Shown: positions 11,809 through 19,205 of the stretch, one piece after another
Layout of the letters: every line of letters starts with the position of its first letter
Position numbering within the stretch: position 1 is the stretch's first letter
Source: a virus
Strand: one strand, 5' to 3'
Virus record (IMG/VR): IMGVR_UViG_3300010401_000055
Location: 1-38,773 of that record
Length of the DNA stretch: 38,773 nucleotides
Program-made: the position numbers and the translations under genes
The notes under the pieces: generated by a model
Seen by the model: the letters and a program-made list of their open reading frames with translations, nothing else
Told to the model about the DNA's origin: nothing
The model's database searches: none

Positions 11809-12116
11809 TATGATGCGATGCCTTCCTTGATTGGCATGATGCCCTTTTCAATCGTTTCAAACTCAACCACCACACACCCAAGGTACGGGTCCTTGGACTT
11901 ATCATAGGTCGCATAGCGCCGGGTGGCTTCGTATCGCTGCCCAGTGATAGGGTTGAGAAGTAGTGCCGTGAATCGTGAACGCTCCTCACGTATCAATGTG
12001 AGGTGCGCCCTGATGTGGTTCAAGGCAACCCAGGTTTTCCCTTTGGGAGTCCAGGTTGGTCGTGAACCTCCGGTGCTGAATAATCCCTGCGGATTACGAA
12101 TTTTGAAGATTCGCAT
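11808..12116 (-). CDS. 102-aa protein of unknown function
   Basis: 102 residues from MRIFKIRNPQGLFSTGG. The motif RNPQGLFSTGG..P.W...GK.W recurs in small phage proteins, and the rest is helix plus strand. GAGGA precedes the ATG; the start overlaps the upstream gene by 23 nt. The longer MLRNM start is possible. Confidence 0.63.
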   Translation of the reverse strand: MRIFKIRNPQGLFSTGGSRPTWTPKGKTWVALNHIRAHLTLIREERSRFTALLLNPITGQRYEATRRYATYDKSKDPYLGCVVVEFETIEKGIMPIKEGIAS

Positions 12117-12393
12117 GTTCCTCAGCATGTTTGGTGGTGGCTTTGCGGGCCCGTGCCTTTAGGTACTTGACCCTCGCAGCGGGTTTCGGCTTTGCCAATG
12201 AATCAACAAAAGAGAACAACTTGGTAAAATACTCTGCGGCAGTCATGGTGACGACTTGCGGCTTCGTGTTCGCAAGGTCTCTACGCTCCTGCTTGGTTTG
12301 GTGATGGGGCTTCGGTGCCACAGGCGCCTGATGCTGCTTGTCTCTCCACTCCTGCCGTGATGCCTTCTTCTCTGCGCTCAATTTCGTTTTCAT
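12094..12393 (-). CDS. 99-aa basic protein
   Basis: 99 residues rich in Lys, Arg, His and Gln (MKTKLSAEKKASRQEWRDKQ), with a central helical PQVVTMTAAEYFTKLFSFVD segment and a basic tail. Likely nucleic-acid binding or disordered. Coupled to its upstream neighbour by ATGA. Confidence 0.58.
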   Translation of the reverse strand: MKTKLSAEKKASRQEWRDKQHQAPVAPKPHHQTKQERRDLANTKPQVVTMTAAEYFTKLFSFVDSLAKPKPAARVKYLKARARKATTKHAEEHANLQNS

Positions 12394-12617
12394 GATTTTC
12401 CTTTTGGGGTGTAAGTTATCAACACATGTACAGTGCCTTGATATTCACCGATAAGCACCGAATTATTATCTGAATCAATGGCTTCGCAAATATCGCGCTC
12501 CATGTCGTAGAGTGACTCGAACCCCACATATTTCTTATTGAATATGATGGTGTGTTTCTTGGAAGTCAGTTCCTTCCAATCATCGCTGCATTGCTGCCTG
12601 TCACTCTTCTTGGGCAT
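12390..12617 (-). CDS. 75-aa protein of unknown function
   Basis: 75 residues: charged N-terminus, then HTIIFNKKYVGFESLYDMER, an acidic stretch and two strands ending in TPKGKS. No motif recognised. TAATG at one end and ATGA at the other. Confidence 0.58.
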   Translation of the reverse strand: MPKKSDRQQCSDDWKELTSKKHTIIFNKKYVGFESLYDMERDICEAIDSDNNSVLIGEYQGTVHVLITYTPKGKS

Positions 12618-12829
12618 TATGCACGTTCTTTCTCAGCGGTGTCATACCCGTCCGAGAATCCCTTATCATAGGCTTGCCGGACATTCCCACCACCTCCGCT
12701 GTCCTTCGCGGCTTGAATGGCAGTTTCAACCAGGGTTTCAAACTGCTTTTCGGTCATGTGCGTTTTCAGGTACGCCTGCATGATCTCTTCAACCGCAGGG
12801 TTCGGATTTGAGATACGAGTGTTTTTCAT
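12617..12829 (-). CDS. 70-aa protein of unknown function
   Basis: 70 residues, mainly helical, with VRQAYDKGFSDGYDTAEKER near the C-terminus. The 'AYDKGFSDGYD' element, a helix with GxxxG-like spacing, is common in small phage proteins. Coupled at both ends. Confidence 0.6.
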   Translation of the reverse strand: MKNTRISNPNPAVEEIMQAYLKTHMTEKQFETLVETAIQAAKDSGGGGNVRQAYDKGFSDGYDTAEKERA

Positions 12830-12993
12830 GCTTGTTCATCCTTTTCGGTGAGAAATTTTTGGAGTTCCTTATCTGACATGACTCGGCGAATGCCTGTATC
12901 AGCAGATCGTATAACACCACTCGCTGCCATCAACACAAAGGCTTTGCGTACACGTTCTCTGCGCTCGCGTCTCTCTTTAAGAAATTTTATCAT
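12826..12993 (-). CDS. 55-aa basic helical protein
   Basis: MIKFLKERRERRERVRKAFV followed by a small hydrophobic helix and a charged tail. The ATG overlaps the upstream stop (ATGA); an upstream alternative start adds 5 residues. No family recognised. Confidence 0.52.
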   Translation of the reverse strand: MIKFLKERRERRERVRKAFVLMAASGVIRSADTGIRRVMSDKELQKFLTEKDEQA

Positions 12994-13361
12994 GATACAA
13001 GTTTCCATGAGGCACGGTCACTATTAAAATGTTTATGGAAATCCTTTGTTGGAATTTTATCGGAATTCGCCACCGACATGGATCTGGTGAACCGATTACC
13101 GTCGTCTATATCCAGGAGATTGACCACACATGATTCTGTCTGTGCAAGAAGGAACACACCACAGAAATGTCTTTGGGTGTCAGTAAATCGCTGCCCAATG
13201 TGATAGAATTCCTCTTCTTGCGGTTTTGGCGACCTGAGTTTCTTGTTCTCTTTTTGCAGGTCAGCAATGTGCGTTCTGAGACCCTCATTGGCTCCTTTCA
13301 ATTCCTTAAAAATTGCTCGGATGCCTTCCAACTTCGCTTCAAATTCATCTTGTAATGTCAT
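12990..13361 (-). CDS. 123-aa protein with N-terminal coiled coil
   Basis: Residues about 5-45 form a coiled coil (EFEAKLEGIRAIFKELKG...LRTHIADLQKENKKL). The rest is strand-rich, with FYHIGQRFTDTQRHFCGVFL and VNLLDIDDGNRFTRS resembling a small beta-barrel of phage accessory proteins. ATGA at the start. Confidence 0.62.
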   Translation of the reverse strand: MTLQDEFEAKLEGIRAIFKELKGANEGLRTHIADLQKENKKLRSPKPQEEEFYHIGQRFTDTQRHFCGVFLLAQTESCVVNLLDIDDGNRFTRSMSVANSDKIPTKDFHKHFNSDRASWKLVS

Positions 13362-13567
13362 AATTCCTCAACGATAAAATTCACATCATTCCTAAGTTCT
13401 ACCCAACGACAATCACGGCCGTCTAGGGATTGAATCATCAGACTCCCAATGGGCGGAGGTGTAATGGCTTCCACGGCACCCTCAACGATGTTCCATACAT
13501 TTCCAGACATACCAATGCGGGTCTTACCCTTCATGGTTTTGCCTGTCAATCTTACCTGCTTAGGCAT
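13358..13567 (-). CDS. 69-aa beta-rich protein
   Basis: 69 residues from MPKQVRLTGKTMKGKTRIG; Gly-rich strands like a small SH3/OB barrel. The longer frame upstream overlaps the membrane peptide gene; this ATG sits in an 8-nt overlap (ATGCCTAA) with its stop and has GGAG about 10 nt upstream. Confidence 0.58.
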   Translation of the reverse strand: MPKQVRLTGKTMKGKTRIGMSGNVWNIVEGAVEAITPPPIGSLMIQSLDGRDCRWVELRNDVNFIVEEL

Positions 13568-13685
13568 TGTAGAATTTCTCCATTTCGTCGGCTTCCACAA
13601 CCAACATACGCATATACGCCTGTAGTTTGGGAATCACGAAAATCAATACCAACGTAATCACTGCCATGTATCCTAACAATTCCAT
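13560..13685 (-). CDS. 41-aa membrane peptide
   Basis: MELLGYMAVITLVLIFVIP, then an amphipathic charged tail. One membrane segment. AGGAG precedes the ATG by about 5 nt. First gene after the promoter at 13713. Confidence 0.58.
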   Translation of the reverse strand: MELLGYMAVITLVLIFVIPKLQAYMRMLVVEADEMEKFYNA

Positions 13686-13712
13686 AATGCTCCTGTGTTA
13701 CTGCCTACTTTA

Positions 13713-13740
13713 ATTATAGCAGAACCCAGGAAAGAGTCAA
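13713..13740 (-). promoter_or_regulatory. sigma70-like promoter (consensus -10)
   Basis: TTGACT, 16 nt, TATAAT on the minus strand: the closest match to consensus in the window. Start near 13706; heads the operon 13685-11608. Confidence 0.8.
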
Positions 13741-13769
13741 GCCGAAAGAGAGGCAAAATCGCTTTTAAT

Positions 13770-13805
13770 GTGTACATTTCTGTACACTGTATCATTTTTG
13801 ATACA
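13770..13805. promoter_or_regulatory. double inverted repeat, putative operators
   Basis: GTGTACA-TTTC-TGTACAC (13770-13787) abuts TGTATCA-TTTT-TGATACA (13788-13805). The first has the arms found upstream of three other promoters; the second has the same geometry with altered arms. Together they fill the space between the 13806 stop and the promoter. Confidence 0.5.
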
Positions 13806-13973
13806 CTATTTGGTGTCTTTGAGGGCTCCGTTGAGTTTTGAAGCAACGGCTTTCCAGGCGCGTTTTTCTCCCAATGACATAACATTACCATCCATCAAAG
13901 ACAAGCATTCACAATCCTGCTTGATTTCTTGCACCTGCACCCTAAGGATACGGAGTTTTTCTGCGGCGGTCAT
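13806..13973 (-). CDS. 55-aa protein of unknown function
   Basis: MTAAEKLRILRVQVQEIKQD then CECLSLMDGNVMSLGEKRAW: two helices with a C-x-C turn. ATGA start. Last gene of the operon headed by the promoter at 18124. Confidence 0.52.
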   Translation of the reverse strand: MTAAEKLRILRVQVQEIKQDCECLSLMDGNVMSLGEKRAWKAVASKLNGALKDTK

Positions 13974-14170
13974 GATTTCCCTTTCATTAAAGCGTCAAGC
14001 AAGACAATTCTCGCCTGTTGTTTTTCCCATAGTTCCAACATGCGCTCGGCGGCTTTTTGTAACTCTTCCATCGCCACAAGGCACTCACGAATTTTTTCTT
14101 CAAGTTCCTTGATTCGGCGTTCTTTAATTTGCAATTGCTCCACTAGGGTCTCTTCGCGTTCACTGGGCAT
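13970..14170 (-). CDS. 66-aa coiled-coil protein
   Basis: MPSEREETLVEQLQIKERRI and onward: almost entirely heptad-patterned helix up to about residue 60. Start set inside an 11-nt overlap with the upstream gene, with GGAA 8 nt before. Could be an oligomerisation partner of a neighbour. Confidence 0.55.
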   Translation of the reverse strand: MPSEREETLVEQLQIKERRIKELEEKIRECLVAMEELQKAAERMLELWEKQQARIVLLDALMKGKS

Positions 14171-14498
14171 CGGGACGTTCCTTTTCATTTGAGAAAATTT
14201 CAAGAAATTGATTGCTGTCAACCTTTGGGTCTGTGAGGATCATAGTGTAATCTTTCCCACGATAGACCCACTGCTTCAAATGCCTCTGTCTGTAGATTTC
14301 CGACTCGTAGTATTTCCCTGTTTCATCTTCCAATTCCTTTTCTGTCTCAGCAAACTTCACCAGTCTATTGACAAGGCTTACTGACCAGAAAAATTCTGTA
14401 GAATCCTGAATCGGGAGAACTCGCCAATTTTCTTTGTACCCAAAGTAGGTAAAAAGTTCGTGCCGCGCTTTTTGCTCTGCCATCAATAAATCAAACAT
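14160..14498 (-). CDS. 112-aa conserved phage protein of unknown function
   Basis: 112 residues, including HELFTYFGYKENWRVLPIQD, EFFW and WVYRGKDYTMILTDPKVDSN. This combination ('FGY-EDWRV-PL-D-T..FW', 'VYRG-DYTMI-VD') recurs in phage hypotheticals, so it is a real family without known function. TAATG start. Confidence 0.65.
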   Translation of the reverse strand: MFDLLMAEQKARHELFTYFGYKENWRVLPIQDSTEFFWSVSLVNRLVKFAETEKELEDETGKYYESEIYRQRHLKQWVYRGKDYTMILTDPKVDSNQFLEIFSNEKERPDAQ

Positions 14499-14770
14499 TA
14501 GAAGTTCACTCCTATCATGAGGGACCATAAATCAATCCCACTCGCTGGTCGTGGTGCGCCCGCACTCGGCATCTTCCACAAATCCAGACTCAGGAAATAC
14601 TCCTTGTCTGTCAATACCGCTCGCGTGTCAATCTCAAAATACGTGCTGAGAGGGCGCGTGAATGGGGTGGGGAGAAACGCATTCGGGCGTTCCAATGTGG
14701 TGTATAGCCCGCTGGGGCAGGATTGCCACAGGCTGGTCGCCATCACAAATGGGAGAATCAAACAATCCAT
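14498..14770 (-). CDS. 90-aa protein, possibly secreted
   Basis: MDCLILPFVMATSLWQSCPS looks like a weak signal peptide. A polar region with FEIDTRAVLTDKEYFLSLDL and Pro/Ala-rich SAGAPRPAS follows. No family recognised. Confidence 0.52.
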   Translation of the reverse strand: MDCLILPFVMATSLWQSCPSGLYTTLERPNAFLPTPFTRPLSTYFEIDTRAVLTDKEYFLSLDLWKMPSAGAPRPASGIDLWSLMIGVNF

Positions 14771-14772
14771 AA

Positions 14773-14919
14773 TTACGAAAACTGGGGGAATGTGGGGCCG
14801 CTAATCACGGCTTCAAGTTCCTTGATACGCTGTTCTAACGCCTGAATCTTTTCATCCTTCTCACGACTGGTGCGCTCAAGGTGTCTGACATATTGATCGG
14901 ATTGTTGTTCCTCAGACAT
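14773..14919 (-). CDS. 48-aa coiled-coil peptide
   Basis: MSEEQQSDQYVRHLERTSRE, then KIQALEQRIKELEAVISG: a clear heptad repeat. Overlaps the upstream stop by 8 nt (ATGTCTGA). Similar in style to the 66-aa coiled-coil protein at 13970. Confidence 0.55.
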   Translation of the reverse strand: MSEEQQSDQYVRHLERTSREKDEKIQALEQRIKELEAVISGPTFPQFS

Positions 14920-15277
14920 GGGACACCGCAATCTCTTCCGCCGGTTCCTCAAAGACCTTTCGGTCTTTCAAAATATCAACATAGGCAACCGCACTAAGAT
15001 AATGGTCCAACATGCGCTCATAGTTATGGACGCGACTCTGATAGTCCTCGTGATACTCCATCTGCCCTCGCACTGGATATGATGGTCTTTCACCCACATA
15101 ATGTTGTAGCAATTGAATGGCTCGGTTCCACACTCGGCGACGTTCGGACGCCAGGCGCTTCACCATCAAATCCTCTGCCATAATTGGATTCTGGCGGCAA
15201 ACTAAAACAATAGCCTGGGCTTCCTCCAGGCGTCTCACGACATTCTGTGAATGATGGTTTGGGTGTTTCGTTTCCAT
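14912..15277 (-). CDS. 121-aa helical protein of unknown function
   Basis: 121 residues, predominantly helical and charged, with RRVWNRAIQLLQHYVGERPS and ERMLDHYLSAVAYVDILKDR segments. No catalytic motif seen. SD-like GAGG 6 nt before the ATG. Confidence 0.6.
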   Translation of the reverse strand: METKHPNHHSQNVVRRLEEAQAIVLVCRQNPIMAEDLMVKRLASERRRVWNRAIQLLQHYVGERPSYPVRGQMEYHEDYQSRVHNYERMLDHYLSAVAYVDILKDRKVFEEPAEEIAVSHV

Positions 15278-15280
15278 GAT

Positions 15281-15562
15281 TTACCTCTCTGAGTATGATA
15301 TTACAGTAAACCCGGCGGTGAAGGAGAAGGGTCCCACTTGTTCACCGTCATCAAACAATCTCACGAATTCTTTGGCTAAATCCGGTAACATGGTGGTGAG
15401 CGTGTGCGTCGGAAGCACCACATCAATGGATTCGCTTCCCACGTCCACACGATCCGCTTCTGGAAAGTGCTGGCGCACAGCCAGAGCAATCGGACACCAA
15501 TAGGGGTCGTTGGGGTGTCCCTCAGCGATACGCTCTTGCGAGACTTCAATAATCTTTTGCAT
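15281..15562 (-). CDS. 93-aa protein of unknown function
   Basis: From MQKIIEVSQERIAEGHPNDP. The segment YWCPIALAVRQHFP (a helix with Cys) and an FVRLFDDGEQVGPFSFTAGF C-terminus match a recurring small phage protein. Start from the TGATG overlap; a TTG one codon earlier is less likely. Confidence 0.6.
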   Translation of the reverse strand: MQKIIEVSQERIAEGHPNDPYWCPIALAVRQHFPEADRVDVGSESIDVVLPTHTLTTMLPDLAKEFVRLFDDGEQVGPFSFTAGFTVISYSER

Positions 15563-15933
15563 CAAAACACCTGTATTCCCTGTTGCTGGTGCATCTTCTC
15601 TCGAATCTGATCGCGTAATTTTATAGTCCGTTCCATCAGACAGGTCATATCTTTACAGTCGGCCGTCACGGAATCAAATCCCTCTACCAACTTTATCCAG
15701 CGGTCTTTGTCCATCGGCTGGGCACCCCTGGATGCCAGGGCAAGGTCCAATCCCATCACGACACCTGCGACATAGGCGGCGCGTTCATTCTCGGTAATGG
15801 AGTCTGTCACCTGGGGCGCTCTCCACTTCTGAATCGCGTTTGTTAACCCGTAGATGCAGAGTCCCAACACGGCGCCTAAAATTATCGCAAGAAGCGCAAA
15901 CGAAATCTGTTCACGTAATTTCCATCCACTCAT
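15562..15933 (-). CDS. 123-aa single-pass membrane protein
   Basis: N-terminal MSGWKLREQISFALLAIILG membrane segment (about 9-35), then a helical domain with two Cys (VTADCKDMTCLMERT). The tail ends HQQQGIQVF. TAACATG start. Confidence 0.6.
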   Translation of the reverse strand: MSGWKLREQISFALLAIILGAVLGLCIYGLTNAIQKWRAPQVTDSITENERAAYVAGVVMGLDLALASRGAQPMDKDRWIKLVEGFDSVTADCKDMTCLMERTIKLRDQIREKMHQQQGIQVF

Positions 15934-15934
15934 G

Positions 15935-16081
15935 TTAATCCTTGTACACCAGGACAGGTCCGTAGACCTCCTGGACAATAGGCACCGGTGGTTGGGGTGG
16001 GGGAATCGGAGGTGCCATGCTTCCGATCATCAACGCAAAACTCACGGCTTTCATCACTAAGAGAATCGTCGTAAAATCCAT
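15935..16081 (-). CDS. 48-aa membrane peptide with poly-proline stretch
   Basis: MDFTTILLVMKAVSFALMIG is a membrane segment, then MAPPIPPPQPPVPIV, a proline-rich arm that could bind an SH3-like partner or span a periplasm. TAACATG junctions at both ends. Confidence 0.57.
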   Translation of the reverse strand: MDFTTILLVMKAVSFALMIGSMAPPIPPPQPPVPIVQEVYGPVLVYKD

Positions 16082-16082
16082 G

Positions 16083-16205
16083 TTATACCTTCTTCTTGAG
16101 ACACTTAGCAAGCCAATCGATGCACCGCTTGCAATGAACCTTCCAGCGAGCATTAAATCCTCGTAACTCTCGCTTGCATCGATAACACTTAAAGGGCTCA
16201 ATCAT
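16083..16205 (-). CDS. 40-aa zinc-finger-like peptide
   Basis: MIEPFKCYRCKRELRGFNAR...VHCKRCIDWLAKCLKKKV: paired CYRC and CKRC knuckles plus basic residues, a complete four-Cys ribbon. Likely nucleic-acid binding. ATGA start. Confidence 0.58.
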   Translation of the reverse strand: MIEPFKCYRCKRELRGFNARWKVHCKRCIDWLAKCLKKKV

Positions 16206-16534
16206 AATCCGTTCCAATGAATGTTGCCCCAGGAGGTCGGATCGTTCACGTCACCGCGGGGGAAATTCTTTGCTGGGGCTTTCCACGAAGCCGACTTCCA
16301 AATAACTCCTTTATAATCCACAAACGAATGACAGGATCGGCTGCCATGACTTATCGTAAAGACTCGGATATACTTTGATCCTGCTTTGAACTGAACATCC
16401 CACAATGGGTCTCCGCCCATTTTTTGATAATCCATCAGCAGGTGCCTGCGGTAATCCAAGAGGCACAGCACCAGTCGCGCATCCACCTTCGGAGACTTGG
16501 CACCCACCGGCACATCATAAATTTGCGTACTCAT
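16202..16534 (-). CDS. 110-aa conserved phage protein of unknown function
   Basis: Segments KYIRVFTISHGSRSCHSFVD and ASWKAPAKNFPRG are the signature of a phage hypothetical family ('S-HSFVD...KAASWKAPAKN-RG'). N-terminal half helical. Function unknown. Confidence 0.67.
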   Translation of the reverse strand: MSTQIYDVPVGAKSPKVDARLVLCLLDYRRHLLMDYQKMGGDPLWDVQFKAGSKYIRVFTISHGSRSCHSFVDYKGVIWKSASWKAPAKNFPRGDVNDPTSWGNIHWNGL

Positions 16535-16731
16535 AACCCAGGGTACTTTTCGTCTACAAAATCAGCCACAAGGTCTTTCGCCTTTGTGAGTAAATTGATC
16601 GCCTCCGTGAGCCGTACATCACACCCTAAATCTTCCACCGTATGAATCGCGTCACGAATGTCAAGTTCCGCCAGTGTCATACGGTCCACAAAACAACGCC
16701 GGGGCATCGGATTACCGTAAGAATCGTTCAT
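16531..16731 (-). CDS. 66-aa helical protein
   Basis: MTLAELDIRDAIHTVEDLGC and RLTEAINLLTKAKDLVADFV: two long helices, a helical-hairpin pattern seen in many phage hypotheticals. ATGA overlaps on both sides. An internal ATG at residue 18 is a possible later start. Confidence 0.6.
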   Translation of the reverse strand: MNDSYGNPMPRRCFVDRMTLAELDIRDAIHTVEDLGCDVRLTEAINLLTKAKDLVADFVDEKYPGL

Positions 16732-17036
16732 CGTGTCCTCACAAAAGGCGCCGGAAGGGGAAGGTTGGACTGCACCACTTTACATTTCGTCCATTGTTCC
16801 GATTGCGAAGTCATAACCCGTTCATGCTTGTCCGTATCAATGACACGGAAGGAACTTGTTGACAATCCCACAGAGATATCGTGCATCGTGTTCGTGTGAA
16901 AGCGAAAGACTTCACCATCACGGAGGTCTGTGCATTCCATCCACTGCGGGCGTCCAGTATACTCGGCCTCGGTTTGGGCTTCACCGCAACCTACCACGAA
17001 CAATGCTGTAAGGATTAGGAGACTTCTGGATAACAC
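16728..17036 (-). CDS. small lipoprotein
   Basis: Signal sequence with lipobox LFVVGC and mature N-terminal Cys followed by GEAQTEAEYTG, about 102 residues in all. GTG start at 17036 preferred: GGAG lies 8 nt upstream and it leaves a normal-length signal peptide (VLSRSLLILTALFVVGC). ATG starts at 17066 or 17084 would overlap the upstream gene by 52-70 nt. The mature part has EWTKC and MECTDL Cys residues that could form a disulfide. Possible envelope or superinfection-exclusion role (inference). Confidence 0.6.
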   Translation of the reverse strand: MLSRSLLILTALFVVGCGEAQTEAEYTGRPQWMECTDLRDGEVFRFHTNTMHDISVGLSTSSFRVIDTDKHERVMTSQSEQWTKCKVVQSNLPLPAPFVRTR

Positions 17037-17338
17037 GTTGGCACTCCAATCTGTTTTCGTAACCATTGACCTGGGCGAACGCACCCTTCACAGGTCTCCA
17101 GGCTATTGATATGCTTGGTGTCGTATCCGTAGGCACGACCCACAAGTTGTGCCAAACGATCGGCTTCATCATCCAGCCTCATTACATCAGCCAATTCAAG
17201 TTCCTCTTCTTTTGCCCAGGCGCGGACCATGAAATTATCATAGGCAGCAAGGGCGAACAAGGTATTCGGGTGCCTCAATTGCCTCATATACTGTTCATAA
17301 GCGTCAATAGACGCGAATTTGACTGGTATACTGTTCAC
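17015..17338 (-). CDS. 107-aa protein of unknown function
   Basis: From a GTG start overlapping the membrane peptide stop (GTGA): NSIPVKFASIDAYEQYMRQL, helices with LADVMRLDDEADRLAQLVGR, then CEGCVRPGQWLRKQIGV with a lone CxxC. A longer GTG start at 17428 is possible but would run through the small membrane peptide gene in another frame. Confidence 0.58.
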   Translation of the reverse strand: MNSIPVKFASIDAYEQYMRQLRHPNTLFALAAYDNFMVRAWAKEEELELADVMRLDDEADRLAQLVGRAYGYDTKHINSLETCEGCVRPGQWLRKQIGVPTCYPEVS

Positions 17339-17421
17339 TTTTTGCCTCGCGTATCGTGTCCGACCGCATAGACCATCAGGAACAACAGGAGAAGGAGGGG
17401 AATCAAAATAAAGAGCAACAT
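17335..17421 (-). CDS. 28-aa membrane peptide
   Basis: MLLFILIPLLLLLFLMVYAV plus GHDTRGKK: a single strongly hydrophobic segment with a basic C-terminus. Starts 3 nt after the upstream stop and ends in a GTGA overlap. Reading it removes the need for the long N-terminal extension of the next gene. Confidence 0.48.
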   Translation of the reverse strand: MLLFILIPLLLLLFLMVYAVGHDTRGKK

Positions 17422-17424
17422 TAC

Positions 17425-17712
17425 TCACACATGCCAGGGTTGACGATTGGGAACGATATACACAGAGAAACGATTCGCGTCTTTCTTCGCAGTGAATCCT
17501 CGCGTATAATCATGGCGGGGACCACGGAAGCGGTAACGAATATGATAACCCTTGGGGCACGTCTTACGGAGACGATCCTGGGTTTCTTTAAGCCACATGA
17601 TGGGGATATTCTTGTAGGTGGCGACCTCAAAACTGCGGGCCCTGAATGAGTCAAGGTTAGTAGGAAGGTCCGTACCGAGCGGGGCAATACCTGTCAAGTC
17701 AAGTTGTGTCAT
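17425..17712 (-). CDS. 95-aa protein of unknown function
   Basis: From MTQLDLTGIAPLGTD; central helix and a basic C-terminal region KGYHIRYRFRGPRHDYTRGF, probably RNA- or DNA-contacting. ATGA start. Confidence 0.6.
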   Translation of the reverse strand: MTQLDLTGIAPLGTDLPTNLDSFRARSFEVATYKNIPIMWLKETQDRLRKTCPKGYHIRYRFRGPRHDYTRGFTAKKDANRFSVYIVPNRQPWHV

Positions 17713-17963
17713 GATAATTCCTCTATGGTCCATTCACTTAACGTGACGATCTGTGACTTGTTCGCCCATTCATCACTGCATAGGTGCGTATAGTAACGGT
17801 CGCCCAGATAGGACATACTCGGGCGTTTCGTATAGACTTTCCCAGTCTTGGACAAGTTTGACTTTGCGTATGTAACGTACCCATCGCACCGCGGTACCTT
17901 GACGGTCCTGGATGGAATGAAAAACATCCCCGAAGGAATATGTCGGATGCGGTAGGTTTTCAC
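17709..17963 (-). CDS. 84-aa protein of unknown function
   Basis: MKTYRIRHIPSGMFFIPSRT and later TKRPSMSYLGDRYYTHLCSD; the RIRH-PSG-FF-PSR element is frequent in phage hypotheticals. GTG start 2 nt after the upstream stop. Confidence 0.62.
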   Translation of the reverse strand: MKTYRIRHIPSGMFFIPSRTVKVPRCDGYVTYAKSNLSKTGKVYTKRPSMSYLGDRYYTHLCSDEWANKSQIVTLSEWTIEELS

Positions 17964-17965
17964 GA

Positions 17966-18100
17966 CTACGCTTTCACCACATTGAGCGCCAGCAAGTCTT
18001 TGAGCGCCTGGATCAAATCCTTTTGCGCTTCAATCATCGTATCCTGCTTGGCGATCAGGTCTTTAAGAATCAACACTTCTGAGAGTTTCGCGGTATCCAT
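17966..18100 (-). CDS. 44-aa amphipathic helical peptide
   Basis: MDTAKLSEVLILKDLIAKQD and QKDLIQALKDLLALN: continuous heptad-like helix. GGAGAA lies 6 nt before the ATG. First gene of the operon driven by 18124-18151. Confidence 0.57.
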   Translation of the reverse strand: MDTAKLSEVLILKDLIAKQDTMIEAQKDLIQALKDLLALNVVKA

Positions 18101-18123
18101 TAGGGTTCTCCTTCTACACTATA

Positions 18124-18151
18124 AGTCTATCATATCCAGCGGGAAAGTCAA
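18124..18151 (-). promoter_or_regulatory. sigma70-like promoter
   Basis: TTGACT, 16 nt, TAGACT with extended TGA on the minus strand; start near 18117. Heads the operon 18100-13806. The stretch 18152-18276 upstream has no convincing gene, only a 28-codon GTG frame (18181-18267). Confidence 0.75.
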
Positions 18152-18276
18152 GTGTTATTTTCGCCTGGAATATCAAGCACTTAGGGAGGATTGGGGCGCC
18201 TCGGTCGAATGAAAAGCGTATATGCGTCACCCAACCAGGGTGAAAGAAAGGTCAGCCAGCGCCCCACTCCCCAAAA

Positions 18277-18405
18277 TCAGCATCCGTTACTTTCGTCTTG
18301 GAGACGCGCCCAGCGTTCGAGGGCCCTGCGTCCTTGTGGTGTATCAGAAAATTCCTGCGGTTCCTGTGTCTCTTCTTCCAGTTGTTCCTGGTGTGTCGTA
18401 TTCAT
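18277..18405 (-). CDS. 42-aa acidic peptide
   Basis: MNTTHQEQLEEETQEPQEFS, then QGRRALERWARLQDE: acidic first half, basic amphipathic second half. ATGA start. No family recognised. Confidence 0.5.
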   Translation of the reverse strand: MNTTHQEQLEEETQEPQEFSDTPQGRRALERWARLQDESNGC

Positions 18406-18728
18406 GGTTTCAACACAATGCCTTTCGCCCTCAGGGCATCCTCGGCGGCCTTCCGCTCAGTCATGATACGGTGCAGCATATACTCGGCACGTGCCTTTGA
18501 CTCTCTGAGGTGCGTCTCCACCACTTCCCTGGTCAGCGTCACGGCAACCTTCAATGCAGCATCATACCCGTCATAGATTTCACGATTACTGAGGATAGAG
18601 GTTGGATTCATTGACGCCGAGGGACAATAGTAGTGCTTGAGGGTGCGGTAGAACGGATGCCACCAGGCAAACTTATACTTCACCACATAGTACCGCTTAA
18701 AATACCATCTGACTTTGACGTAGATCAT
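18402..18728 (-). CDS. 108-aa protein of unknown function
   Basis: From MIYVKVRWYFKRYYVVKYKF, an unusually aromatic, basic N-terminus, then a helical C-terminal half (LREVVETHL-like, ARAEYMLHRIMTERKAAEDA). TAACATG start. Confidence 0.6.
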   Translation of the reverse strand: MIYVKVRWYFKRYYVVKYKFAWWHPFYRTLKHYYCPSASMNPTSILSNREIYDGYDAALKVAVTLTREVVETHLRESKARAEYMLHRIMTERKAAEDALRAKGIVLKP

Positions 18729-18729
18729 G

Positions 18730-18936
18730 TTAGTCCGTAATCTCGTAGGGGTCCTGGATGCCGAGCATGACGATTTCATACCCCATCACCAGCAAGCAAT
18801 CCCGGCTCCACAGATACTCCGTGGCTTCCCTGAACGTTTTGAATGTTTTCACCCCAGGCACCCCGGGTTCGGTGGGCGCCATATACATACCCTTTTCCAT
18901 CCGATCTTGCAGCACAAAACACGTAAAGTCTATCAT
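18730..18936 (-). CDS. 68-aa protein of unknown function
   Basis: From MIDFTCFVLQDRMEKGMYMA; PGVKTFKTFREATEYLW suggests a strand-helix element. TAACATG start; the longer frame would overlap the upstream gene. Confidence 0.58.
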   Translation of the reverse strand: MIDFTCFVLQDRMEKGMYMAPTEPGVPGVKTFKTFREATEYLWSRDCLLVMGYEIVMLGIQDPYEITD

Positions 18937-18937
18937 G

Positions 18938-19204
18938 TTATACTCCCTGGTCCTTTGTGGGCTCGACGGCAACATGATCCAAGACGATCCTCAGAGCGAG
19001 TTCGTCCTTTGGGGACCATGCGGCCATCCCAATCATATCCTTGAGCACCTTCACCTGGCATTCAAGCGATTGGCATTCGGCGCGAAGTCCGACAATCTCC
19101 TGTCGGTTCAACGTGGCATTGCGGACCTCACACATCACGGCTTTGAGGATATCCGTGGCGTGACTGATGGCCTGCATTCTCTTTTGATTCTTTGAGAGTC
19201 TCAT
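18938..19204 (-). CDS. 88-aa helical protein
   Basis: From MRLSKNQKRMQAISHATDIL, two long helices, the second (GLRAECQSLECQVKVLKDMI) coiled-coil-like, then DELALRIVLDHVAVEP. TAACATG start. Confidence 0.58.
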   Translation of the reverse strand: MRLSKNQKRMQAISHATDILKAVMCEVRNATLNRQEIVGLRAECQSLECQVKVLKDMIGMAAWSPKDELALRIVLDHVAVEPTKDQGV

Positions 19205-19205
19205 G

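Noticed and set aside
18181-18267. 28-codon GTG frame on the minus strand
   Set aside because: Weak ribosome site, no overlap junction with its neighbour, and rare GTG use in this class; not enough support.
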